A DNA stretch of 64,000 nt from Heterostelium album PN500 (taxonomy: Eukaryota > Evosea > Eumycetozoa > Acytosteliales > Acytosteliaceae), in assembly GCF_000004825.1 (NCBI RefSeq), contig NW_008805093.1:62001-126000 (forward strand). The letters run 5' to 3'. A program made the position numbers and the translations under genes. The notes beneath the pieces are model-generated. The model was not told the origin of the DNA and did not search any database. It was given only the letters and a program-made list of their open reading frames with translations. Below, piece by piece: positions 36,110-46,843 of the stretch (its first letter is position 1; every line of letters starts with the position of its first letter).

Positions 36110-37660
36110 TTAATCGATCAATCTCTTTTTGTTTCGGTGTTGATGCATCATACCAAAAATATTATGTTGTAAAAACTCTAATTTCCTACTTGGTTTTGTG
36201 GTAGCTTGTTTGAAATGTTCTGATTTCTTGATTTGCGATAGAATCGAATTGGGACGATCTCCAACCGTCATGATATCCACTGTATATATTGTTGAATTCG
36301 ATTCGAGTAGTGTGGCGATTTGCTTGACATCGCTAGGTTTGTATCGGATGGTGCTACCGATGGTTAGCTTACTTAGATAGTTACTCTCTTGAAGTAACGC
36401 CTCCAATGGATAGCACTGTGAAGCTGGTATCTGGCTAAGTGAATCTGAGGCTATGCAATCCTGATTGGAATTGCCCAGACTAAGATGCACTAGAAACGTA
36501 CCGAGTGAAAGATATACCAATCCTTTTATATATTGCAACGGATTGTTGTAGATCCTGTATTTCTCGTTGTTGTTAGATCCGGTACGATCGGATTGGTTGT
36601 CTTTAAATTTTAATTTTACAAGTGTTGTATTCGGTTCGTTCTGTTGTTGATACTTCTTGATGTAGTTGTTCGCCAGTCGGTTATCCAATGATTTCTCAAG
36701 AGTTTGCGGAGTACTCTTGCCGATGGTTAGCTTCCTTATATTCCTATTGAGCAGAATTGCACAGAGAATCGAGTCGGTGTAGTCAAAGATCAGTTGTACC
36801 GATGTCAGAGTTTGGGAGCTGTTGATGAATTCAAGTAGCGGCTCAATATGGTTATTCGATTTAAAGAGAAAGCTGACTTTGGTGAGACGACTGCACTTTT
36901 GGAGATAGTCTATTTCATGGTTGATCGGATACGGATGATGAATACTATATTCAAACTGCTTGATCGATTTGGTAATCTTTTGGGGACTCTGGTCGTCGTC
37001 GAGCGGCGAATCAATCGGGGCAGTCGTAGTACATGACAATCTCTGCAGCTTGTCGTTGTACAAAATCTTTTGTTTGATCAAACTCTCCAGGTTATCTCTC
37101 AGGTGAAGTGTCATTGCAAGATTGATCGGTGGAAAATAAATGAGTGGAACACTTAGACTATTGAGAAGATTGATACTTCTATCGGGATACGACTTGATTC
37201 CAACCACCGATTTGCAGCTGCCATTCAAAGTTTGGAGAATCGACTGCATCGTGCTATAGGAGATGGGCACATTGATATCGATTGCCATCTGGAATCTCTC
37301 ACAGATTCGCCCGAAATGCTCGAGATACTCCTGTTTGATAGAGTTACATAGTTCGAAGCGTCGATTGATTTGGACCACCACTGTTTTGGCATGTCTTAAC
37401 ATACAGTACTCTCTGTCCAGTAGATGAGTAACCCATCCTTCGATGTCTCTCACCGGTTTCAGTACGTCGGTCAGCTTATCGGATGACCAAATATTGCAGA
37501 GAACCTTACGATCAGTATTGATAATAGAACATCGCATAAAATCAAACCATCTTTTTGACACTAAATTCAATGATAATCTCCATTGAAAACTATATAGCTT
37601 ATCATTAAACATACATGAAAATAATATCTCTTGTATACAAATATTAAAATGATAAGTCAT
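36110..37660 (-). CDS. F-box-like, leucine-rich protein (paralogue of previous gene)
   Basis: A single exon of 516 residues with ATG at 37660. The first 50 residues read NICIQEILFSCMFNDK and LSLNLVSKRWFDFM, an F-box-like helix set shared with the neighbour. Downstream blocks are also shared: LLDREYCMLRHAK (neighbour LLDNQYCILSHCR), the FGRICERFQMAIDINVPI region and a LLNRNIRKLTIGK unit typical of leucine-rich repeats. The two are head-to-tail duplicates, diverged to well below half identity by eye. It does not have FNIP repeats. Confidence 0.8.
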   Translation of the reverse strand: MTYHFNICIQEILFSCMFNDKLYSFQWRLSLNLVSKRWFDFMRCSIINTDRKVLCNIWSSDKLTDVLKPVRDIEGWVTHLLDREYCMLRHAKTVVVQINRRFELCNSIKQEYLEHFGRICERFQMAIDINVPISYSTMQSILQTLNGSCKSVVGIKSYPDRSINLLNSLSVPLIYFPPINLAMTLHLRDNLESLIKQKILYNDKLQRLSCTTTAPIDSPLDDDQSPQKITKSIKQFEYSIHHPYPINHEIDYLQKCSRLTKVSFLFKSNNHIEPLLEFINSSQTLTSVQLIFDYTDSILCAILLNRNIRKLTIGKSTPQTLEKSLDNRLANNYIKKYQQQNEPNTTLVKLKFKDNQSDRTGSNNNEKYRIYNNPLQYIKGLVYLSLGTFLVHLSLGNSNQDCIASDSLSQIPASQCYPLEALLQESNYLSKLTIGSTIRYKPSDVKQIATLLESNSTIYTVDIMTVGDRPNSILSQIKKSEHFKQATTKPSRKLEFLQHNIFGMMHQHRNKKRLID

Positions 37661-37828
37661 TAATGATTTTTGTGTTTTTGAGGTGTGGTGTTGTGGAGCT
37701 ACTAATCAAGATGTTACATTGCCAAAGGTTTTATAACAAAGATTTACATAAAAATAAAATTAAAAACTGATCAGTTTTTTTTATTCTAAAAATGGAAATT
37801 TTAAAGAAATCTGTTTTTTTTTATTTAT

Positions 37829-39413
37829 TCATTTAAAAAAATCTAATTTAATTGGAAGATCTGATTCATGAACGATCGCAGATATAAAGGTTGGTTCTTC
37901 ACTGAACAAGAGGAAATGATGATCGTCAAGTCTTCGTAACCATATTGTATTTAAAGATTTTAGAACAAGATTGTTGGGTATTAGAGGATGTGGAAGTTGA
38001 ATTGATGGTAGTGTCAGTGATTGAAGTGATGGTGGAAGAACATCATTATTAAAGTTTATTACTCTAAAATATCCTTTATAATCATCTATTATTACCAACT
38101 CTTGAAGTGTGTTTGGAATGGTTATATTACAAAGAAAAGAGTCTTCTTGTATTGAACTAATTGTTAATTTCTGAACTGATGGTGGAATTTGAGGTAGCTT
38201 TTGATTTATATCCATTGAAATATATAATTCCTTAATATTCAGACCATAGAGTGATTCAATTTTTTTTTTTTCTACAAACATGAAATCAAATTGATTGGAA
38301 TGATCTTTGAATATCTCATCGGCATTGCTATTAAATATTACAAATATTAAACTCAAATGTTTGATTGATGGTGGTATTGATGGTATTAAAATTCCTGAAG
38401 AAATGTACAATTGTGTGAGTGAACATGGAAGATAACTCAAATCAACTACATCATGTTCATTATTAAGTAATGTTAATGATTTAAGATTTGAAAGTGGTTT
38501 GATTGATGGAAGCCATGATCCAGGTATTGTCAATTTTTGAAGTGTCAAAGGTAATACTCCATCTTCTATTGTATGTCTTCCACTGTAGTATTTGAATTCT
38601 TCGAGATTCGGAGGTAATGATCCAACTTTCGGAACAGCTTTATTTAGGAGTGAAAGAAATTTCAAAGATGATGGTAATACACCTGGTTCAAATGGGTTTT
38701 GGACTGATTGATTGAAAAACAAATACTCGAGTGTGTTTGGGAGAGCACCTGGTTTAATTGTATGTTTGGAATGGAAAATGACATTTTGATATTTGAGAGA
38801 TTTCAAGTGTGGTGGAAGATAGCCAGGGAACAATGGGTCTTTAAAATCTATTGAAAATGATAGAGATGTAAGATTCTCTGGTAATCGATATCTTAATGTT
38901 TTACAATTCTCCATTGTAGTGACATTGGATCTAGATATCAATTGATAAATCTCTTCTAATTCTTTAACATCAGAGCCTATCGATATCGTGTTGACATTGG
39001 GAGGTATCTCATTCATTTGAAGAAGTTGTTCTTCTAAAATAATAGATAGATTGTTAATATAATATCATTATTTTAAGTTCTAATAATAATTTATTAAACA
39101 AACGAGAGTTCATGTAATATTCCGCATTTCTACGATTATACTTGGAAATGTACAGATGATAATCATTCTTTCTATTGATTGAATCGATGTATATTGATTT
39201 ATATGAATTCAAATTCATATTATTCTTATGTTTATCATTGATGATGTTGATATGATCAGTTTTAAAAGATAGATATCTATGTCTATCATTGTACCATCTT
39301 TTACAAACTAATGTAAACACTATTCTATCTATATTATCATCTAAATAATTAATAATCTTTGATAATAAAAGATGTGATAAATTAACTATTCTATTTGATT
39401 GATTTGTTATCAT
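37829..39413 (-). CDS. F-box/FNIP-repeat protein with unusual splice donor
   Basis: Exons 39413-39104 and 39033-37829 (minus), phase-1 intron, 504 residues. The F-box exon (NLSHLLLSKIINYLDD, VCKRWYNDR) and the exon-2 start NEIPPNV are close to the plus-strand gene at 6657-8319. FNIP repeats (PFEPGVLPSSLKFL and others) and the family tail (LRRLDDHHFLLFSEEP) are complete. The donor reads C|GTTTGT, where relatives have G|GTATGT, so splicing may be less efficient. If unspliced, the frame ends a few codons later and only the F-box is made. A MITE sits just 20 bp upstream of the ATG. Confidence 0.82.
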
Positions 39414-39432
39414 TATTATTATTAATATATAT

Positions 39433-39581
39433 CAAAACAAAACTGGCTCTTGCTTGTAACCATAAATCGAATAAAATAAAAAAAACCACCCAGATCACAT
39501 TAACCCCACTAATTTTTAATTTTTACTTTTTTTTTAAAATTAATGCGCAGGCGAAAGTTGTTGGGAGCCAGTTTTGTTTTG
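39433..39581. mobile_element. MITE, 149 bp, 17-bp terminal inverted repeats
   Basis: The ends are perfect inverted repeats of 17 bp (CAAAACAAAACTGGCTC at 39433-39449 and its complement at 39565-39581). It has no coding capacity. A second copy lies in the opposite orientation at 46495-46635 and a one-ended copy at 6228, all sharing internal blocks (CTTGTAACCATAAATCGA, GGTTAATGTG-like, GCGAAAG). It is a non-autonomous DNA transposon of an unassigned family. I could not identify a target-site duplication with confidence. It lies in the short promoter of the FNIP gene at 37829-39413. Confidence 0.82.
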
Positions 39582-39709
39582 TAATTTGTCAATAAAAAAA
39601 AATAAAATGTTTTTTCTTGATCAAGAAAAAAATCAGAATAATTGAGCCATGCAATCGGAATAGTTTCGTTTAACGCATGATTAGATCAGTTATTCGAAAT
39701 ATAGATAAA

Positions 39710-41382
39710 ATGTTTAATAATAATAATAATCAATTAAATAGGATAGTTAATCTATCACATTTGTTATTATCAAAGATAATTAAATATTTAGATGATAATA
39801 TAGATAGAATAGTGTTTACATTAGTTTGTAAAAGATGGTTCAATGAAAGACAAAGTTATCTATCTTTTAATACTCGTCATATCAACATCATTAATGATAA
39901 CAATAATAAATATATACATTTAAATTCATATAAATCAATAATCATTGATCAAATCAATAGAAAAACTAAATGTAAAGCTGTTGTTGGTAATGAATTGTAC
40001 AAGTATAGATATGATTATCTAATATCAAAAGGTAAATCAAATATAAAGATAAATAAAACATATATCAATGATACTAACAATAATATATCTATTTGTTATT
40101 TTTAGATGAAATTGGTGATATTGATAGATTAAAAACATTAAACATTGATAAAATATCGATTAGATTGGAAGATATAGAAGATAACAAAGAGAATATCAAT
40201 AATTTCTTTCAATTGATATCTCATTTAAATATATCAAAGTTAAAGAATGTTCAATCATGTTCAGGATTACCAATGAATATTACATCGATGTCATTCTACA
40301 ATTCGTTTAATGAAGAGATAGTACCTGGATGTCTTCCACCAAATTTGAAAACACTAAAGTTTGGTCGATATTTTAATAAACCAATCAAATCAGGAGTTCT
40401 TCCAAACACATTGATTAAATTGATTTTCAACGAGTCATTCAATCAACCAATCAAACCAGGAGTATTACCATCATCTTTGAAAGTTCTCAAATTCAAAAAA
40501 ACCACTTTCATTCAAGATATTAAAGTTGGAACATTTCCACCGAATCTTGAAGAACTGGAATTCTCTGGAAACAGTACTACCATCGAAGATGGAGCTTTAC
40601 CTCAAACACTTAGAATACTTGAGTATGCACCAACATCATGGTTACCACAAATCAAAACACTTCCAAATCTAAAGACATTATCAATCAGTTTTTTAACACA
40701 AGATACTCAAATGGATTTGAATTATCTTCCAGTTTCACTCACAAGATTGGAAATATTCGCAGAGATCGAATTGGTCAATGTAATGCCACCAACAATTAGA
40801 TATCTGGATTTGGAGAATTGTAGTTATGATTTCAATAGTGTATTCAAAGATAGATCGATTTATCAATTGGATTATCTCATGTTATATCCAGAACTAGGAG
40901 CATCTCTTGATGGCATGAAGATCAAAGAATTAGAACTCTATGTGACAGCATACAGGGCTGATATGAACAAATATGTGGATATTCCATTTGGTGTTGAAAC
41001 ACTCTTAGTTCAACATGTACGGAGATTTAGAACAGAGATACCAAGTTCAGTGAAAAAGTTAGTTCTTTCCAAAGATCTCTTTGGAATCGATGTAGTTCAG
41101 AAAAGATATGACATGACAGGTTCAGCTTCAATTCAAGAATTGGTCATAATCTGTAATGAATCATTATTTTCTGATATACCATCAATGATCTTTCCACCAA
41201 ATACTTTAATAGAACTTCCCAATATTCGAAATGAAAAGATTTGGATTCGAATGATTGACAATCAATATTACCTTGTATTCAGTCAATCACCTATCATGAC
41301 ATCCGTTGTCCATGCATCACAACTATTCCGTTACATTCTTAACATTGTTAGTGAATACCAAAATTTAAAAAATCAATTGTAA
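39710..41382 (+). CDS. F-box/FNIP-repeat protein
   Basis: Exons 39710-40031 and 40106-41382, phase-1 intron, 532 residues. I chose the ATG at 39710 because the paralogue at 53402 starts at the matching codon (MFNNNNNQ), although the frame is open to 39677. It has an F-box-like segment and FNIP repeats (FNKPIKSGVLPNTLIKL, FNQPIKPGVLPSSLKVLKF). Its tail, with a DLEN and FKDRSIYQLDYL block, recurs at 51104, 54398 and 63338. This is the intact member of the subfamily that accompanies the xylulokinase copies: the broken xylB lies 90 bp downstream in convergent orientation. Confidence 0.88.
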
Positions 41383-41474
41383 TCGCATTAATAATCAAAA
41401 TAACTTACATTGTTATTTTTCAAACAATTAAAAGAATATTACAAATAGTTTATTTTAAAATGTTAATACAGCAA

Positions 41475-42535
41475 TTATAACATTAGTGACAAATTTTGTT
41501 GATATAATTGCTTGAATGTTATTCGACGTTGTTTATAGTATTCGTGTGTTTGTTGATTTGGTGTGTGACGTTTTACAAGTGGTAGTTCTGAAAGAAATTG
41601 TTGTATTGGTTTATCTTTATTTAAGGCGATCATCGCCAATCTAGCAGCACCAATTGCTGGGCCAACTTCTCCACCTCGGTACCGTATAGGAGTGTATAGC
41701 CGGTGATATCAGCCAGCATCTGTCTCCAATAAGAACTATGTGCACCACCACCAACCAAAGTAATACTGGTTGGCGTAAATCCAGTTTCATGCATAACCTC
41801 AATACCATCTAGCAACGAAAAACCAACTCCTTCCAGGACACTCTTGCACAGATCAGCACGCTGATGTTCAAGTGTCAACCCAAAGAATATACCATTAGCA
41901 TTTGGATTGTTATAAGGTGAAATCACAGGTGAGTTGCTACCGGATGTACGTGAACGCTGGGGATGAAAAAGAGAGCAGCGTGGCGGTGGTGATTGCTCGA
42001 CAGAGCATCGGGGTTGGTGTTTGCCAGCCAGGTCAGGCAATGTTATTGATTGGTACTTCAGGTGTATATTTTGCAGTCAGAATCAATCTATATTCAGCAG
42101 TACACAGTTTATGTCATCGTCCTATGCAATTCATCGCTCGCAACCCAATCCAACTTTGGTGCTGTAATGCCTGTCATCATTAGATTACTGGTTATCCTTC
42201 ACCAATGAATCTAATTCTTCACATTGTTGAGCGCAACGACCATCATTCCAGAGAATAGCAGGTCGCAATACTTTTTGATTCTTGTCTAGCAGTGTTGCAC
42301 CACGCTTTTGACCACTGAGATCAATGGCAACAACTTGATCCAACTGGTGTTTGTAATTGAGTTGTTGTACTGCACGATCGGTAGCCTGCCACCATTCAGC
42401 AGGATCCTGTTCTTACCACAATGGATATGGTCATGAGAGTGTAAGAGGTTCACTATGACTTGCAACTAATGAACCACTTTCATTTATCAACACCACTTTT
42501 ACTGCAGAGGTACCTAAATCAATGCCAACATACAT
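41475..42535 (-). pseudogene. xylB: xylulokinase (xylB) pseudogene with internal inversion
   Basis: The piece 41475-41917 matches the C-terminal third of the intact gene at 51767-53236 (VFFGLTLEHQRADL, LVGGGAHSSYWRQM), apart from a disrupted stretch near 41680. The piece 42140-42535 matches its N-terminal 130 residues, up to the start codon at 42535. Between them about 200 bp (41919-42117) are the gene's middle (VCQPGQAML, IGTSGVYFAV) in the opposite orientation, and the segments flanking this middle are lost. In addition, an in-frame stop lies near 42417 (CAG to TAA in the WSEQDP region). It is plainly dead, but it is recent enough to be nearly identical in places. Confidence 0.88.
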
Positions 42536-42569
42536 TCTTATCTAATAACACTCTATATATAAATATGGT

Positions 42570-42625
42570 ATTAATGATACTAATAAGATATATTATTTAG
42601 ATGAGCTTGATGATATCGATAGGTG
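42570..42625 (+). pseudogene. FNIP intron/exon-2 boundary relic
   Basis: Reads ...ATATTATTTAGATGA then a GATATCGATAG block, the 3' end of the intron and the first codons of exon 2 of the gene at 53402 (DEHGDIDR). The rest of that gene is missing here. Its place, just beyond the start of the xylB copy, mirrors the order xylB-FNIP of the second block. Confidence 0.6.
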
Positions 42626-43089
42626 TAATTTCATTTTATCCCTCCCCAAAAAATGAAAAAATTTTGCACAGCTTTTGTGTTTTATCAAAGGCATTACAAA
42701 TTCCGTATGATGTAGATAACATATAAAGTAAACATAGTTATCAACTTGGTTTTGATTCTAGAGAAAAAAAAATGACCTTTATTAATGAGTGAGTTTTTTT
42801 ATTTTTTAACATAAATTGTATATCTATTGAAATTCTAAACCTAGATTTGAATATTTCTTTTAAAAAGGCGAATAGAAAATAATGCAAGAATACAAAAAAA
42901 ATTGTGCAAAAAAACCCAACCTATAAAATGAAATAACACATTTAGATAATTAATGAAAACTGTTTATTAATTTTTTCTTTGGAAACCAATTATAACTTAT
43001 TAACGATTTGAATAAAAGATTCACTTAGTCAAAATAATTAAAAATAGATAATCATTTATATTGCTATAGAAATATTGAATTAAGTTTTT
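42626..43089. other. AT-rich spacer, nothing recognised
   Basis: About 460 bp between the FNIP relic and the AIG1-like gene. No reading frame, repeat or RNA signature seen. Confidence 0.45.
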
Positions 43090-44229
43090 TCAATTATTAT
43101 ACTTTTGTTTGGTCTTGGATTGGTATATCATAATAGCTTTCTTCCAATAAAATTCCTCTTCATTCTTCAACATTGTTTTGGTTATTGGCACTACTGTTGG
43201 AACTGAATTCTTTTTTGTAGTTCTCAATACCTTAGAACCTTTGACAAGTTGTGGTACTTGTATAGATTTTGGGAAACTGACAGAAAAACCCATAAAACTA
43301 AGACCAAAGCCATTGGTATACGATTTTGTATATACTATTTCTTCAGTTGGAACGACATGTTCTTCGAAACCGTTTTCTTCTTTATACTCTATTTTTGATT
43401 CTTGGTACTCTTTCATATTCTCTGGATTATTTATCAATTCAGTATATATCTTATTGATCTCTTGTTTCTTGAACTCCAAATCCTTCAAGTAATATGGCTT
43501 CAAATTTTGAAGTGATGGAACCAATCTATTGATTTGATCGGTTGATGGCTCCTTTACATTTACTTTGATTAAGTGATTTTTATATCCATCATAATGTTTT
43601 TCTGACATGAATGAATATTTATTCAGGACTCTGGTGCATTCTTCCATATGCAAATTAACAAGTCTATCTTCAGAGATATTTCTTTGATTTACAATGAATA
43701 GAGTGCTATCGACTACCGATGGAGAAAAGAACGAAATATAACTCTCCATATGAAGATCAATTCGAGCTCTCATGCTATAAGAGTCTTGAATGAAGATGAT
43801 ACCATCAATTTTGGAATCGGTGTTATTTCCAAACGTGTTTATCAAGAAATATTCAAGTTCTTCAACTATTTCCTGGTTGGATTTACCTCTGGTATCACAG
43901 GATCCAGGGGTATCGATTAGATTAAGTCCATTGAAGAATGGGTGAACTTTTCCTGTACCAGTGTATAGATGTGGAAATGATGTTTCTGCACTAAGGGTAT
44001 GACCCTCTATTGCGACTTCAGTTGTGCAAAAAACTGAATTACAAAAAGTAGATTTACCTTTTAATTGATTTATAAAACTGATATGTTAGTTCAAAATCTA
44101 TTTTTTTAAATTTATTATTTTCAATAAATATTTACCATTTCCAGATTCTCCTAGTATTAAATAGGTCTTTGAGGCTGATATCTCAAAAATAATATTAAAC
44201 AGAATAAATACGGATATAATTTTTTTCAT
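43090..44229 (-). CDS. secreted AIG1/GIMAP-like GTPase
   Basis: Exons 44229-44136 and 44057-43090 (minus), phase-1 intron, 353 residues. Residues 1-20 form a signal peptide ending in EISASK. The intron splits the P-loop GESGNGKST (27-35). A Switch/G3-like DTPGSCDTRG follows near residue 85, and an FIVNQR strand, in the place of the guanine-specificity strand, later. The remainder is Lys/Glu-rich and probably helical. AIG1-type GTPases are normally cytosolic and act in immunity or at membranes; a signal peptide directly before the G domain is unusual. It is related to the pair at 44667 and 49726 but much diverged, and it keeps a canonical P-loop while they do not. Confidence 0.8.
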
Positions 44230-44438
44230 TATAAATTTTTAATTATTTCAATACAATTATCAATCTAGTTTGGTTTTTTATACCCAATTTTTCTTTTCAA
44301 AAAAATCAACTAAAAATTTAGGTTTTAATTCTTTTTTTTTTTCAAAAGCCATTAAAACAGCCCAAAAATTTTGTTAGGGGTGCCCATGGTTTACTATTAT
44401 TTTTATTTATAAAAGAAATAACTATTTAAACTTCTAAA

Positions 44439-44560
44439 AAATTAAGTTATTTTTATATTTATTTAAAAGTTGATGAGTCACCAAACTAATATCTTTTAAT
44501 AATTAAAAATTTAAGTTATTTTTATATTTATTTAAAAGTTGATGAGTCACCAAACTAAAA
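44439..44560. repeat. tandem repeat, two 69-bp units, upstream of AIG1-like gene
   Basis: The unit with AAGTTATTTTTATATTTATT and then GTTGATGAGTCACCAAACTA occurs twice, 69 bp apart (TGATGAGTCA at 44471 and 44540). The duplicate locus at 49560-49620 has it only once, so the doubling came after the locus duplication or one unit was lost. The TGAGTCA core resembles a bZIP binding site. Confidence 0.7.
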
Positions 44561-44666
44561 TTGATTTTCTTAGTTTAGAAGCTTTGAAAAGTTTGTTTAT
44601 TTAATCATCAATTTTTATTTTCAAAAATTTGTAATGATAATATTGTTTTTGCAAATACACAGTAAA

Positions 44667-45734
44667 ATGAAAATTTTAATTCATCATTTAATATTTATAT
44701 CTTTTATACTCTCAGTAATATCTGCATCAACACAATCGGATAAAAACATTTTAGTGTTGGTTGGAGAGACAGGTTCAACAAAATCATCAACAGGAAACTT
44801 TTTAATTTCTGATGATCGGTTCAAAGTCGGATTCTTTATTAAATCTCAAACCAAAACCACTCAATTAGAATGCCCTTCGTCTCCATCAATTCCTTGCATT
44901 CTAGACACACCAGGTTTAATAGATACTGATGGTTTTACTGACAATGAAATCCTGGAACTTATTAAATCAAAGTTATTGGTCGAGGCTCCAAACAAAAGAG
45001 TTAAAATTGCATTTGTATTAAACGGACAATCCATTAGATTAAGAATATCGACACTTCTTTCATCAATAATGTCTATATTTGGACCTAAAGTAATGGACTC
45101 TATGATTTTCTTGGTCAACTCTTGTGATAGTTTGGAGAAAAATGGCATTTCCAAAGAAAATTTCACCGATTATATCGTTAGTAATATTGGACATTTATAT
45201 CAAAACCAAAAAACTCTAGTTGATAGAATCGTATATTACGATAGTCATAATAGTTTGGAAAAATATTTGCAATCGATTTTACAATCATTAGAATCAGTAT
45301 CTCCTATCTCAATCGATGGTCTGAACGAATTAGAAATCGAAGCTCAGTCATGCCTCTTAAAAGAAATTGATAATCCATCAAACTGGAAAGTGTGGACCGA
45401 AAATCATCCACTTATTGTTTCTAAGACTGTCGACAAAACCGTTACTATCAAAGTACCTTATACACAAGAATGTAACTGTCGTAAAATTTGTAGAAAAAAA
45501 ATATTTGGAAAGTGCATAAGAAGAAAAAAAATTTGTGATTCTTGTGTATATCATAGAGATGAAACCAAAACTGCTCAGGATATTGTCTACGAGACACATA
45601 ACAACTATATTGAAAAGAAAGAGAGATTAAATACAGATGAATATCTCTTACAGAGATGTAAATCAGATATTTCCAATCGTATTGAATCAATCGTTTTGGA
45701 AGCTGTATCAATAAGAAATAATATCAACAGTTAA
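44667..45734 (+). CDS. secreted AIG1-like GTPase, duplicate A
   Basis: Intronless, 355 residues from the ATG at 44667. An in-frame ATG 33 bp upstream is less likely, because the signal peptide (MKILIHHLIFISFILSVISA) starts here. The G1 region is GETGSTKSSTGN, where AIG1 proteins have G-x-T-G-N-G-K-S, so the Gly before the Lys is a Thr. A DTPGLIDTDG (G3) motif follows. Near residues 275-310 there is a Cys-rich basic cluster (CNCRKICRKK, KICDSC). A secreted protein with a GTPase fold is odd; nucleotide binding may be lost. A near-copy lies at 49726-50790, with about 20 residue differences. Confidence 0.85.
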   Translation: MKILIHHLIFISFILSVISASTQSDKNILVLVGETGSTKSSTGNFLISDDRFKVGFFIKSQTKTTQLECPSSPSIPCILDTPGLIDTDGFTDNEILELIKSKLLVEAPNKRVKIAFVLNGQSIRLRISTLLSSIMSIFGPKVMDSMIFLVNSCDSLEKNGISKENFTDYIVSNIGHLYQNQKTLVDRIVYYDSHNSLEKYLQSILQSLESVSPISIDGLNELEIEAQSCLLKEIDNPSNWKVWTENHPLIVSKTVDKTVTIKVPYTQECNCRKICRKKIFGKCIRRKKICDSCVYHRDETKTAQDIVYETHNNYIEKKERLNTDEYLLQRCKSDISNRIESIVLEAVSIRNNINS

Positions 45735-45889
45735 TTGATAAAAGAAAAAAAAATAAAAAAATTTTTAAAAGATTTAATATCTATATCTTTTATTTTTGAA
45801 ATTGAAACTAAAGAAAAAATCAAATAAATCAATATAACTTTCATAAATATTTTTGATATTTTTTTTATGTTTGATTTTTTAATACAAAA

Positions 45890-46493
45890 TGTTGTCCGTC
45901 TAAGGACAATAGAGTAGCCGCTAACCGAGGTCAGATATTTTATTGGTCTTGTTGGTTAATACCGACATTTAATTAAGAATGTGTCATCTATTGAAATGCC
46001 TTTATTAAATCTAATTAAAAGTAATGGTAGTACTTTTGAATGGTTCAATTCCAATTTAAAAGAAGTTGAAGACGACAATGGAAATATATTTAATCAAATT
46101 TGGGTAATTGTCGATCGTTTCTCTAAATATGCATTGATTCCGACTCATAATACCTATAAATCCGGATTTGTATAATCTATTTATGTCAAATTATGTTAAA
46201 TATATTGGGTACCGCGTGAAATTACTAGTGATAGAGATAGTAAACTTACATCAAAGGTTTGGCATACTTCGCCGATAAGATGAAGGTGAAGTTAAAATGC
46301 TGACCATCAACAAGCAAACGGTCAAACTGAGATTGTTATTAGAGCTATTAAAAATACTTAAGAAAGTTATTGTTAGAAGATATGATTAACGATCTAGATA
46401 AGAATTGGTACGAACATTTAAGTACAATTCAATTCTCTTTAAATAATATGAAATCTCATTCTACGGATTACACTTTTCTTCTTTATATTGGAA
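45890..46493 (+). mobile_element. fossil Ty3/gypsy LTR retrotransposon fragment
   Basis: The stretch reads as a decayed integrase region of the Ty3/gypsy type, with a recognisable core strand (IWVIVDRFSKYALI) and the later part of the catalytic domain. It lies just after a hairpin-bearing LTR-like repeat (TTGTCC then GGACAA, at about 45894) that also occurs at 48645 and 63092. Only part of pol remains, with several breaks, no gag or reverse transcriptase and no second LTR beside it. It is old. Its right edge coincides with the MITE at 46495-46635. Confidence 0.7.
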
Positions 46494-46494
46494 A

Positions 46495-46635
46495 CAAAAC
46501 AAAACTGGCTCCCAAACACTTTCGCCTGCGCATTAATTTTTTTCATTTTTTTTAAAATTAGTGGGGTTATTGTGATCAGAGTTATTTTTTTTTATTTTAT
46601 TCGATTTATGGTTACAAGCAAGAGCCAGTTTTGTT
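46495..46635. mobile_element. MITE, second full copy, inverted orientation
   Basis: ACAAAACTGGCTC at 46499-46511 and its complement at 46622-46634 frame an interior that matches the element at 39433-39581 read on the other strand. The right end has fewer paired bases than the first copy. It abuts the gypsy fossil, so one inserted into or beside the other; which came first is unclear. Confidence 0.8.
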
Positions 46636-46843
46636 GCTCACGAAATTTTTACAATGATCAATATCACATTTTTCAACTTTCATTTTAGCCAAAATAGCTG
46701 TTTTTCACTTTTTTTTTTGTTGATCATTTCTTTTTATTACTACTATTAGAATATTCAATGAATTAATAGTTAATAAATTTATTTAAATAAGAAAAGTCAA
46801 TAAACAATAATTTTATATTAGATAATTAATTATATAGATTTTA

